Origin: Candidatus Competibacteraceae bacterium
GTDB taxonomy: Bacteria > Pseudomonadota > Gammaproteobacteria > Competibacterales > Competibacteraceae
Direction: 5' to 3'
Assembly: GCA_003989085.1 (NCBI GenBank)
Contig: RXIV01000002.1
Span: 186,001-250,000 of the forward strand
DNA length: 64,000 nt
Position numbers and translations under genes: made by a program. Positions 45,882 to 54,198 of this stretch are shown one piece after another; the first letter of the stretch is position 1, and every line of letters begins with the position of its first letter. The notes under the pieces were generated by a model, which was not told the DNA's origin, made no database searches, and was given only the letters and a program-made list of their open reading frames with translations.

Positions 45882-46104
45882 GCCTAACGGGCCGGAGCTG
45901 AGTGAAATCGGCCTAACGCCGGAATAGCGCGTGAGCGCTTGAGGAGGTTAGGCCGATTCCCGCCCCAGCGAGTTGATAGGCGGAGCGCGCAGCGCAACGC
46001 CTGCAACTCGCGTTGAGCGTAGCTCAGTTCCGGCCTGATAAGCGGACCCGAAAAGCAAAGCACAGCGTAGCTTTTTTGGGTCCGAGTCTATGGCATTGTT
46101 AGCG
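45882..46104 (-). repeat. complex inverted-repeat element resembling integron attC sites
   Basis: Nested palindromes: AATCGGCCTAAC with GTTAGGCCGATT (12 bases, perfect), GCGAGTTG with CAACTCGC, CGGACCC with GGGTCCG, and outer arms GGCCGGA-CTGAG at 45890 and 46021. On the minus strand it begins CGCTAACAA just after the stop of the next gene and ends GGCCCGTTAGGCC. The ends and the internal GCCTAAC...GGCGTTAGGC pair match the R-box pattern (RYYYAAC/GTTRRRY) of attC. Total length exceeds a single attC, so it may be two sites, one nested in or fused with the other. Confidence 0.5.
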
Positions 46105-46111
46105 CCAATTT

Positions 46112-47000
46112 TCACGAATTTTTCAACTCACCGACCAAATCAGAAACATCGCTTTTGGTTAATCTAGGAAAAAGCGAAACATCTGGATTGATGCTGTATG
46201 TAAACTGATTGCCAGACCACTTTGGTGATGATACTTTAAGTCCACACCACATTGCTGCTAAGTATTTATCTCTAGTGCAAAATGAAACGCAACCGATATT
46301 TAAACCATTTATCGCGGCGAGCATTTCTAACGCTCGCAAATCTGAGATTGCGTTGTGAGCATCCTCATTAGAATACGACTCACATGGTTTAATTATATTC
46401 CTACCTATTAGGGGCTCTGCACCATCATTCCTTTCATATAGACAAGACAAAGTGCAAATCAATATAAGAGATGTCTTGCTCAAGCCGAGCTGTTCGCAGT
46501 TGGCGATAATTCCGAGTGCGCTCTTTTTAAATCTGCCCCCCTTTTTCGACAAGAAATAATTGGCGCCACAGAAAGCAGGAATTGGCATTCTGCATCATAG
46601 CGTTCTGACAGATGAGATAGTATTTCATATGCTGCACCAAAATGGGCGTCGGTGTATTCAATTATTCTTGCTCTCGGTAGGAATTTTTTATTCTTATTGT
46701 AGCTTCGTTAAATTGTACGGTAAATTCCTCTTTGGTTGGTACAGATCGATTTTCCCCTTCTAAAGCGCACAGTACTGGATTTAAGGTGACTGATTCAGTA
46801 TCGAGGAACTTTAGCCACCATCTGTTTTTTTCGACATCTTGTCGCCTTGATCCATCTTCAAGGTGATGCAATATTTTTAAAACGTTTCGATCTAAAGCAA
46901 GGACGCAATTTGGTACAAGGGTCAAAGGATACCAGCCGCCCATAACGAGGACGAAGAATGAGATCGACTGATCAAATGTAAGAGTTAATTTGATTTGCAT
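46112..47000 (-). pseudogene. AT-rich unidentified gene broken by two frameshifts
   Basis: Three consecutive pieces on the minus strand form one continuous protein of about 290 residues. Piece 1 starts MQIKLTLTFDQSISFFVLVM and includes VPNCVLALDRNVLKILHHLE. Piece 2 starts RARIIEYTDAHFGAAYEILS, and piece 3 runs from RFKKSALGIIANCEQLGL to DVSDLVGELKNS. The breaks fall at homopolymer runs (an A6 run near 46690 and adjacent A5/G6 runs near 46542), so either real decay or sequencing indels are possible. The LDRNV segment is reminiscent of PIN-like nucleases, but this is weak. Composition is much more AT-rich than its surroundings, indicating acquisition. Confidence 0.6.
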
Positions 47001-47377
47001 GGAAGATATCGGTTGATTTTACTCAGTGCTAACAGTTGAGTAGACAGAATGAGCCAATATCGTGCTATACAGAATTTTGTATAGCGCTCACTCCTAACTT
47101 TTTAGGTTCATCTGACACGGAAATGTTAGTTTATGATTAATGTCCGGTCAACTCCCGATGATGCCGTTCGCCGCTTTTTCATCCGTCGACTGCCGTGGAA
47201 CGGATAAGAGTCCCAGTTAGAGCGGCTCGCTACCTGTTTTAAAATAGCGGGGCTATCGTCAGAAAGGCCATTCGGCGATACAAACCGTTACAAAATTCCT
47301 CTTTCGGCAAAATCCCGGTTACATTCAAGGGGTCTAATAGACTCCGAAGCAACCTGACAACCCAGAGGAACCTGAAC
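47001..47377 (+). other. 377-base gap upstream of the Spy-like gene
   Basis: No gene. It contains a near-perfect 22-base palindrome at 47064-47085 (GCTATACA, six bases, TGTATAGC), suitable as a dimeric repressor site for the divergent genes. Immediately before the downstream gene is GAGGAA, eight bases from its ATG. Confidence 0.5.
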
Positions 47378-47917
47378 ATGAACATGCTACGCAAACGTTT
47401 GTTAATCGCAGCCACGGTCGCTGGTCTGAGCTTAGGCACTGCCGCATTTGCCGGGCCGTGGGGCGGACGCGGCCCGATGGGCGGTGGTGGCCCCGGCGGC
47501 GACTGCGCGATGATGGGAGGCCCCGGTGGCCCCGGCGGCAACCCGCAGCGCATAGCGATGATGCAGCAACATCACGCTGAACAAATGGAACTGCTGGAAG
47601 GACGGCTCAAGCTGAAGCCAGAACAGCAGGCTGTCTGGAAAGCCTTTACCGCTGCTCAAGATGCGCACCGCGCCACTATGGTAAAGATGTGGGAGGAACG
47701 GCGTGACCAGGACGCGACCGCCATGGCCCACTTTGAAGAACAGACCCAGGCAATGGAGCAGAATCTGACCAGCATGAAGGCGATGACCAAGGCTGCCGGC
47801 GATTTGTACGCGGCGCTTGATCCGACCCAGAAGAAAGTAATGGATGACTTTATCACCACCCGGCCAATGCACCGGATGATGCGGGGCGGCGGGCCGGGCG
47901 CAGGTCCAGCCCAGTAA
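47378..47917 (+). CDS. Spy/CpxP-family periplasmic chaperone-like protein
   Basis: 179 residues. Signal peptide (cleavage around AAFAG), then a Gly/Pro/Met-rich linker (GPMGGGGPGGDCAMMGG), then a helical domain with two LTxxQ-type motifs, LKLKPEQQAVWKAF and LDPTQKKVMDDF. Met/His-rich ends (PMHRMMRGGG) suggest metal contact. Relatives bind unfolded proteins or sense envelope and metal stress. Single-gene unit with its own terminator. No Cpx-type system is adjacent, although an OmpR-type pair lies 6 kb away. Confidence 0.85.
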   Translation: MNMLRKRLLIAATVAGLSLGTAAFAGPWGGRGPMGGGGPGGDCAMMGGPGGPGGNPQRIAMMQQHHAEQMELLEGRLKLKPEQQAVWKAFTAAQDAHRATMVKMWEERRDQDATAMAHFEEQTQAMEQNLTSMKAMTKAAGDLYAALDPTQKKVMDDFITTRPMHRMMRGGGPGAGPAQ

Positions 47918-47950
47918 TCGCGCTGAGCGAAACCCATTAACCTGATCCGG

Positions 47951-47973
47951 GGCGGCGTTCACTGAACGCCGCC
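47951..47973 (+). terminator. intrinsic terminator after the Spy-like gene
   Basis: GGCGGCGTTC and GAACGCCGCC form a perfect 10-base stem with a three-base loop, followed by TTTCT. Confidence 0.9.
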
Positions 47974-48097
47974 TTTCTCCGTTCGCGCCACCTCCGTTTT
48001 GACCCCGACCCAGCATTCCTCTGTCTACATAAATCCGCAAATTTGTTATGTTAATCAGCCTACGGCGCAAGCGGCGCAACATCAAAGGGCAAGGGCG

Positions 48098-51000
48098 ATG
48101 CTGGAAGAAAACCTTAAAAAAATCATTGAATTACGTCATAGCGCCCCTTACGCGGCGCTGGGACCTCATTATTCAGAACGGGAGCGGGCGCTGACGATCC
48201 GCGCCTTTCTACCCCACGCTAAACGCGCTTGGGTACTACCCGCAGATGGAACCGGCCAACGCGAAATGCAGCCGCTGCATCCCGATGGATTATTCGCTCT
48301 GCGCCTGCCAGGAATCCAGCAACTGGACTATCAATTGATGGCGACCGACGCCAGCGGTCAGATTACGATTTGCTCCGATCCCTACGCTATTCACGAACCC
48401 ATGTTTACCCGCGCCGAGGGTCAGGCGCTGCGTCAGGGCAAGCTGGATACTTTGTTCAGCCGGTTGGGCGCACGCGCACAAAGCAAACAGGGCCAGCCAG
48501 GCATCAATTTTACTCTGTGGGCGCCCCATGCCAGCCGAGTCAGCGTGGTCGGAACGTTCAACCAGTGGGACGGCCGCCGTCATCCACTGGAGCAGCATGA
48601 GTCTGGAGTGTGGGAAATTTTTATTCCCGGTCTCGGTTCCGGCGAACTGTATAAATATGAAATCCGTAATAGCGAAGGCGCGGTGTTTCTCAAAACCGAC
48701 CCGCTGGCGTTGCAGACCGAAATTTACCCCAAAACGGCCGCTTTCACAGGTGATCCGGCCCGCCATCATGCTTGGAACGATGCCGACTGGCAGGCGCAGG
48801 CGCTGGAGTCACCGGGCTGGAATTTGCCGGTCGCCATTCACCGGGTCACGCTGAACGATACGCTCGGTTACAGCCAACTGCGGGATCAGCTATTGCCGGC
48901 GTTGCTGGCGCAGCAATGCACTCACGTTGAACTGTCGTTCTGGGCGCCGGGCGAAACAGTGGCCGGCTACTTTACGCCCAACCCGCGCTACGGCCAGCCA
49001 CAGGAGTTGATGGCGTTTATCGACGCCTGCCACCAGCGCAACATCGGGGTGATTCTGGACTGGATTCCGCCGTTCATCCCCTGCGAAGGTCAGGAATTAA
49101 GCTGGTTTGACGGGACCCGGATTTATGACGCCGATGTTCCCGGACAACCAGCGCTGCTGGCTTTTGACCTCAACCGGCCCGAAGTGCGAAATTTCCTGAC
49201 CGCCAACGCACTGTTTTGGCAGCAGGTTTACCACATTGACGCGTTGCGGACCGATGTCCGCACCTGGGCCGCCCGGCTGGAGCAGGAGCCGCAGGCCATA
49301 GGGCTGCGCTTTCTGCTGCGCGACGAAGCCGCGCCGCCGACCTTGAGCGTCACCGACAGCGCGGCGCTGATTCAGGGCCGGCATGTCCATCCTCATACTT
49401 TATTGGGGCCGCATCCGCTGCCCGAGCCGGGCCTGAGCGTGGTTCGCGCTCTGTTGCCAGGGGCGGAGAACCCCGTTCTGGTGAGCAACGACCGCCCACA
49501 CCTGCTTTATCCGCTGCAACCAACTTACGATGGATTATTTGAAGCCATTGTCGCCGCCGATCCGAAGACCTTGCGTTATCGGATCAACGCCACCGAACAC
49601 GGCAGTAATCACACCTTTATCGATCCCTACGCGCTGCACTTCTCGATCCTCAGCGATCAGGACTGCCACCTGTTCGCCGAGGGCAACCATTACCAGATTT
49701 ACCAGAATCTCGGCGCTCATCCCTGCCAGACCGACGGCTTGCGCGGGATCAACTTCGCGGTGTGGGCGCCTAATGCCCAACGGGTCAGCGTGGTTGGGAC
49801 CTTTAACCACTGGGATGGCCGCCGCCATCCAATGCGGCTGCGGTCCGGCTCGGGCGTGTGGGAATTGTTCCTGCCCGATCTGCACGAGGGCGAGCTGTAC
49901 AAGTTTGAAATCCTGGCCCGCAACGGCAATGTCTTTCTGAAAACCGATCCGGTCGCCTTCTACACCGAAGTGCCGCCCGGCACCGCCAGCGTGGTGTATG
50001 ACCGCGCCGGCAAACACCTCTGGCATGACGGCGACTGGATGCAGCAACGAGCGCGAACCAATGCCTGGGGCCAACCGGTGTCGATTTACGAGGTGCACGC
50101 CGGATCGTGGCGGCGCAAGCCGGATGGCGAATTTCTGTCCTATCGGGAACTGGCCGATCAGCTCATTCCCTATGTGCGGGAAATGGGCTTCACCCACATC
50201 GAATTTCTGCCGCTGGCCGAGCATCCTTACGGGCCATCGTGGGGCTACCAGATTTCCAATTTCTACGCCCCAACCGCCCGCTATGGCCGCCCGGAAGATC
50301 TGATGGAACTGATTGACCGCTGCCATCAGAACGGCATCGGGGTGATCCTCGACTGGGTACCGGCGCACTTCCCCAAAGATGCCCACGCAATGGCCTGGTT
50401 CGACGGCACCTGCGTCTACGAACATGCCGACCCGCGCCAGGGCGAGCATCCCGACTGGGGGACGCTGATCTTCAACTATGGTCGCCACGAAGTAGAAAAC
50501 TTCCTGATCGCCAACGCCTTGTACTGGTTGGACACTTTCCATTTCGACGGGCTGCGGGTCGATGCGGTGGCGTCGATGCTGTATCTGGATTATTCCAAGA
50601 AGGACTGGATTCCGAATAAATATGGCGGCAACGAGAATCTGGAGGCGATTGAGTTCATCAAGCACACCAACGCGGTGGTTCACGCCCGCTTCCCCGGCGT
50701 GTTGATGATCGCCGAGGAATCGACCGCCTGGCCGAACGTATCGCGCCCGACCGACGCTGGCGGGCTGGGTTTCGGCTTCAAATGGAACATGGGCTGGATG
50801 CACGATGTGCTGTTTTACATGCAGAAACCGCCCGTACATCGCCGCTACCATCACGACAAGCTGACCTTCAGCATCGTCTACGCCTTCAGCGAGAACTTCA
50901 TCCTGTCGCTGTCGCACGACGAAGTGGTGCATCTGAAAAAATCGCTGCTCGGCAAGATGCCCGGTACGGAAAAGGAACAGCTCGCCAATCTGCGGGTGTT

Positions 51001-51538
51001 GTACGCCTATATGTATGCCCATCCGGGTAAAAAGCTGCTGTTCATGGGCTGCGAATTCGGTCAGGCCGGGGAGTGGAACCACGATGCTGAATTGGAGTGG
51101 ACGCTGGCCCGACAGCCGGGACACCAGGGTTTGCAACGGCTGCTGACGGCGCTGAATCGGCTGTATGTACGAGAGCCGGCCCTACATCAGATGGATTTCC
51201 ACGGGGCCGGCTTTGACTGGGTGGATCCCAACGGAGCGGAAACCAATGTATTGGCGTTCCAGCGCAAAGCCCGCGATCCCCGCGATGCGATTGTGTGGGT
51301 GCTGAATTTCTCCGACCAGCCACGCCCCAATTACCGGATCGGCGTTCCCTATCCGGTCGCGTACCGGGAACTGCTCAACAGCGACGCCCGCGAGTACGGC
51401 GGCGCCGGGATGACCTTGCCGGGCGGCACAGTTCGCGCCGAGGAATTTTCCAGCCACGGCTTCGCCTTCTCTATCGTTCTGGATTTGCCGCCCTTTGGCG
51501 CAGTGGCGCTGAAACCGGCGCCGCTGAAACTGGTATAG
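48098..51538 (+). CDS. glgB: 1,4-alpha-glucan branching enzyme with duplicated N-terminal half
   Basis: 1146 residues, against about 730 for typical GlgB. Residues from about 420 to the end are a complete enzyme: N1 domain (LIQGRHVHPHTLLGPHP), CBM48 (near 551), GH13 barrel with nucleophile Asp822 in GLRVDAVAS, acid Glu873 in IAEEST, Asp941 in LSHDEVVH, and C-domain. Residues 1 to about 410 repeat the same order: an N1-like domain, CBM48 (INFTLWAPHASRVSVVGTF near 135) and barrel strands 1-4 (VILDWIPPF near 318, HIDALRTDV near 385). This copy stops before the acid residue, so it cannot be catalytic. The start follows AAGGGC; an upstream TTG is rejected. Extra glycogen-binding capacity is the likely effect. 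Confidence 0.93.
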   Translation: MLEENLKKIIELRHSAPYAALGPHYSERERALTIRAFLPHAKRAWVLPADGTGQREMQPLHPDGLFALRLPGIQQLDYQLMATDASGQITICSDPYAIHEPMFTRAEGQALRQGKLDTLFSRLGARAQSKQGQPGINFTLWAPHASRVSVVGTFNQWDGRRHPLEQHESGVWEIFIPGLGSGELYKYEIRNSEGAVFLKTDPLALQTEIYPKTAAFTGDPARHHAWNDADWQAQALESPGWNLPVAIHRVTLNDTLGYSQLRDQLLPALLAQQCTHVELSFWAPGETVAGYFTPNPRYGQPQELMAFIDACHQRNIGVILDWIPPFIPCEGQELSWFDGTRIYDADVPGQPALLAFDLNRPEVRNFLTANALFWQQVYHIDALRTDVRTWAARLEQEPQAIGLRFLLRDEAAPPTLSVTDSAALIQGRHVHPHTLLGPHPLPEPGLSVVRALLPGAENPVLVSNDRPHLLYPLQPTYDGLFEAIVAADPKTLRYRINATEHGSNHTFIDPYALHFSILSDQDCHLFAEGNHYQIYQNLGAHPCQTDGLRGINFAVWAPNAQRVSVVGTFNHWDGRRHPMRLRSGSGVWELFLPDLHEGELYKFEILARNGNVFLKTDPVAFYTEVPPGTASVVYDRAGKHLWHDGDWMQQRARTNAWGQPVSIYEVHAGSWRRKPDGEFLSYRELADQLIPYVREMGFTHIEFLPLAEHPYGPSWGYQISNFYAPTARYGRPEDLMELIDRCHQNGIGVILDWVPAHFPKDAHAMAWFDGTCVYEHADPRQGEHPDWGTLIFNYGRHEVENFLIANALYWLDTFHFDGLRVDAVASMLYLDYSKKDWIPNKYGGNENLEAIEFIKHTNAVVHARFPGVLMIAEESTAWPNVSRPTDAGGLGFGFKWNMGWMHDVLFYMQKPPVHRRYHHDKLTFSIVYAFSENFILSLSHDEVVHLKKSLLGKMPGTEKEQLANLRVLYAYMYAHPGKKLLFMGCEFGQAGEWNHDAELEWTLARQPGHQGLQRLLTALNRLYVREPALHQMDFHGAGFDWVDPNGAETNVLAFQRKARDPRDAIVWVLNFSDQPRPNYRIGVPYPVAYRELLNSDAREYGGAGMTLPGGTVRAEEFSSHGFAFSIVLDLPPFGAVALKPAPLKLV

Positions 51539-51542
51539 CGCC

Positions 51543-52532
51543 TTGAAAAACGCTGACCTTCGCTTGGCGACGCTGCTGTTGTTGCCCTTGCTGCTCGCCT
51601 TCCGCTGGCCCTGGCAACCCGCCAGCGAGACGGGATGGATTGATCTGTCTGGCGCAGTGGAGGCGCGAGAAGTCGATCTGGCCTTTCAGGTCGGCGGGCG
51701 CATCGCCCAGCTGGCGGTGGACGAGGGAGACGCAGTTCAGACCGGCCAACCGATCGCTACCCTCGATCCCCAGGATTACGATCTGGCGCTGCGTAATGCC
51801 ACCGCGCAAATGGAGGCGGCCCAAGCGGCGCTGGCGGCTTTGCAGAACGGAACCCGCATTCAGGAACTGCGGGTCGCCGAAGCCAAATTGAATCAGGCTC
51901 AGGCGGATCTGGACTATGCCCGTGCCGAGTTCCGGCGGATCACTGAACTGGTGTCCAGGAAACTGGCCTCGGCGGAACAGATGGATCGGAGTCAACAGCA
52001 ACAGAACGTCGCCTTGGCTGGGGTCGAACAAGCGCGGCAAAACCTGGCGCTGCTGAGAGAAGGTCCGCGTCAGGAAGACCTCGACCGGGCCGCTGCCGAG
52101 TTGCGCGCCCAGCAGGCTGCGGTCGAAATCGCTCAACGGCAACAGGCTTACACCCAGCTTTACAGCCCGGTGGCCGGCATGGTGACGGTGCGCCTGGCGG
52201 AAAAGGGCGAGGTGGTCGCCGCCGGCAAAGCGGTGCTGCGGATTGCCGAACTCGGCCAGCCGTGGATCCGCGCCTACCTGAATGAAACCGATCTGGGCCG
52301 GGTTCGGCTGGGGCAAGCGGCGGAAGTGCGGGTCGATAGCCTGCCCGGCAAAGTGTTGCGCGGTCGGCTGGCGTTTATCGCCCCGGACGCCGAATTCACC
52401 CCCAAAACCGTCGAAACCCACGCCTTGCGGGTCGATCTGGTCTACCGCATTAAAATCGACGTGGATAACCCCGACGGCATGTTAAAACTGGGCATGCCGG
52501 CGGACGTGCGGCTTCAGGTCGCCGCGCCGTGA
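51543..52532 (+). CDS. HlyD-family membrane fusion protein
   Basis: 329 residues from a TTG four bases after glgB, with no good ribosome site, so the start is uncertain. N-terminal signal anchor (LATLLLLPLLLAF), then a biotinyl-lipoyl half (FQVGGRIAQLAVDEGDAVQT), a long coiled-coil hairpin (about 95-200, including LNQAQADLDYARAEFRRITE), a second lipoyl half (LYSPVAGMVTVRLAEKGEVV) and a beta-barrel domain. It bridges an inner-membrane exporter with an outer-membrane channel, as in YhiI/YbhG types. Overlaps the ATPase gene by four bases (GTGA). Confidence 0.9.
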   Translation: MKNADLRLATLLLLPLLLAFRWPWQPASETGWIDLSGAVEAREVDLAFQVGGRIAQLAVDEGDAVQTGQPIATLDPQDYDLALRNATAQMEAAQAALAALQNGTRIQELRVAEAKLNQAQADLDYARAEFRRITELVSRKLASAEQMDRSQQQQNVALAGVEQARQNLALLREGPRQEDLDRAAAELRAQQAAVEIAQRQQAYTQLYSPVAGMVTVRLAEKGEVVAAGKAVLRIAELGQPWIRAYLNETDLGRVRLGQAAEVRVDSLPGKVLRGRLAFIAPDAEFTPKTVETHALRVDLVYRIKIDVDNPDGMLKLGMPADVRLQVAAP

Positions 52533-53467
52533 TCGCCACCGCTGCGATGGCCATCACCAGCCTGCGCTTTGCCTATGATCAGCAACTGGTGCTGGACAAC
52601 GTGACGTTGCAGGTGGCGGCGGGCGAAATTTACGGAGTAGTCGGAGCCGACGGTGCGGGCAAAACCACGCTGCTGCAACTGGCGGTCGGGCAACTGTCGC
52701 CGCAGGGTGGGCAGATCACCGTGTTAGGTCGGGATGCGGCTGATCCGGCGTTGCGCGACGAGATCGCCTATATGCCCCAGGGTTTTGGCCTGTATCGGGA
52801 TTTGTCGGTGCAAGAGAACCTCGACTTCTTCGCTGATCTGCATGACTTGGCCCGCGTTGAGGCCCGCTCGCGGATCGCCGATCTGCTGGAGCGCACCGGG
52901 CTGGCCGGCTTTGAAGATCGCCGCGCCAATAACCTGTCCGGTGGCATGATGCAGAAGCTGGCGCTGGCCTGTGCGCTGGTCAGCCGGCCTCGGGCGATGG
53001 TACTGGACGAACCAACCACCGGCGTTGATCCGGTATCGCGACGGGCGTTCTGGCGCTTGTTGAACGGGGTGCGGGCAGAAGGCGTGGCGATTCTGTACGC
53101 CACCGCCAACATGGACGAAGCGGAACGCTGTGACCGGGTAGGCCTGCTCAGCGCCGGGCGACTGGAGCGGCAGGGGACGCCGCTGGCCTTGACTTGCAGT
53201 ACTGATGACGCCCAACTGATCGGCGTTTCTGGGCCGCTGGCGCGGCAACGACGCGATGAACTGCTGGCTTGGCCGATGGTGCAACTGGCGTTTCCGGTTG
53301 GACGGCAACTGCGGATCTGGCTGGATAGCGCCTGTCCACTGGCGCAGTTCCAACGCCGGTTGCAGGAACTGGATGCCGGGTTGGAGGCGCAGCGCCTGTC
53401 GCCGGCCTTGCAGGATGCGACCTTGCGTGACCTGGCGCTGGCCGAAATCCAGTCTGCCGGTACATAA
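52529..53467 (+). CDS. ABC exporter ATP-binding protein (CcmA/DrrA type)
   Basis: 312 residues from a GTG overlapping the HlyD gene stop. A later ATG (MAITSLRF) is possible. Walker A GADGAGKTTLLQL, Q-loop YMPQGFGLY, signature NLSGGMMQKLALA, Walker B AMVLDEPTTGVDP. The usual H-loop His is replaced: the position reads ATANMDEA, as in several DrrA-like ATPases. The C-terminal roughly 90 residues are a divergent accessory domain. In YbhFSR/YhiI-type exporters an ABC-2 permease gene should follow, but here a response regulator starts 20 bases on, so the permease is missing or distant. Confidence 0.92.
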   Translation: MIATAAMAITSLRFAYDQQLVLDNVTLQVAAGEIYGVVGADGAGKTTLLQLAVGQLSPQGGQITVLGRDAADPALRDEIAYMPQGFGLYRDLSVQENLDFFADLHDLARVEARSRIADLLERTGLAGFEDRRANNLSGGMMQKLALACALVSRPRAMVLDEPTTGVDPVSRRAFWRLLNGVRAEGVAILYATANMDEAERCDRVGLLSAGRLERQGTPLALTCSTDDAQLIGVSGPLARQRRDELLAWPMVQLAFPVGRQLRIWLDSACPLAQFQRRLQELDAGLEAQRLSPALQDATLRDLALAEIQSAGT

Positions 53468-53487
53468 CCCGGTTTCACAAAAACCAC

Positions 53488-54198
53488 ATGAATGACCATC
53501 TCTTGGTTGTTGATGACGATCCTGGCCTGCGCGAACTGCTGGCCGACTATCTGGGCCGCGATGGCTTCCGGGTCAGCGGCGTTGCCGATGGGCGTGGGTT
53601 GTGGGCGGCGCTGGAGCGGGAGCCGGTCGATCTGGTCATTCTTGATCTGATGCTGCCCGGCGATGATGGGCTAACGCTGTGCCGGATGCTGCGCGCCCGC
53701 TCGGCGATCCCAATCATCATGCTGACTGCCCGGGGCGACGATACCGACCGGATCGTCGGCCTGGAAATGGGCGCGGACGACTACCTGCCGAAGCCTTTCA
53801 ATCCCCGCGAACTGCTGGCCCGGATCAAGAGCATTTTGCGCCGCTCGCACAGCTTGCCTGCCGAACCTGGCGAAGTGCGCTGCTTTCATTTCGCCGGCTG
53901 GACCCTGGAAGTGGCCGCCCGCCAATTGATCGCCCCCGACCGCGTTGTGGTGCCGCTGGGCGCCGGCGAATACCGGCTGCTGCGGGTCTTTCTGGAGCAC
54001 CCGCAGCGGGTGCTGGATCGGGACCGCTTGCTGGATTTGACCCAGGGCCGCGACGCCACGCCCTTTGATCGCAGCATTGATGTGCAGGTCAGCCGGTTAC
54101 GGCGGCGTTTGCGCGACGATCCCCGCGAGGCGACGCTGATCAAAACGATCCGCAGCGAAGGCTACCTATTGGCGGTTCAGGTCAACCTGGAGTACTGA
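53488..54198 (+). CDS. OmpR/PhoB-family response regulator
   Basis: 236 residues. Receiver domain with acidic pocket VVDDDPG, phosphorylation site Asp53 in LVILDLMLPGDDG, switch Thr in MLTARGDD and Lys in YLPKPFNP. C-terminal winged helix with RVLDRDRLLDLTQGRDATPF and SIDVQVSRLRRRLRDD. It works with the histidine kinase whose gene starts within its stop codon (TGATG). It is placed just after the HlyD/ABC genes, so control of that exporter or of envelope functions is plausible. Confidence 0.96.
   Translation: MNDHLLVVDDDPGLRELLADYLGRDGFRVSGVADGRGLWAALEREPVDLVILDLMLPGDDGLTLCRMLRARSAIPIIMLTARGDDTDRIVGLEMGADDYLPKPFNPRELLARIKSILRRSHSLPAEPGEVRCFHFAGWTLEVAARQLIAPDRVVVPLGAGEYRLLRVFLEHPQRVLDRDRLLDLTQGRDATPFDRSIDVQVSRLRRRLRDDPREATLIKTIRSEGYLLAVQVNLEY

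Noticed and set aside
47999..48097. TTG-initiated extension of glgB
   Set aside because: No ribosome site and no similarity to branching-enzyme N-termini; the ATG at 48098 follows AAGGGC.
49535..51136. 533-codon antisense frame within glgB
   Set aside because: It mirrors the third-position GC bias of glgB and has no family features; similar long antisense frames occur opposite prpE, polA and mdh.
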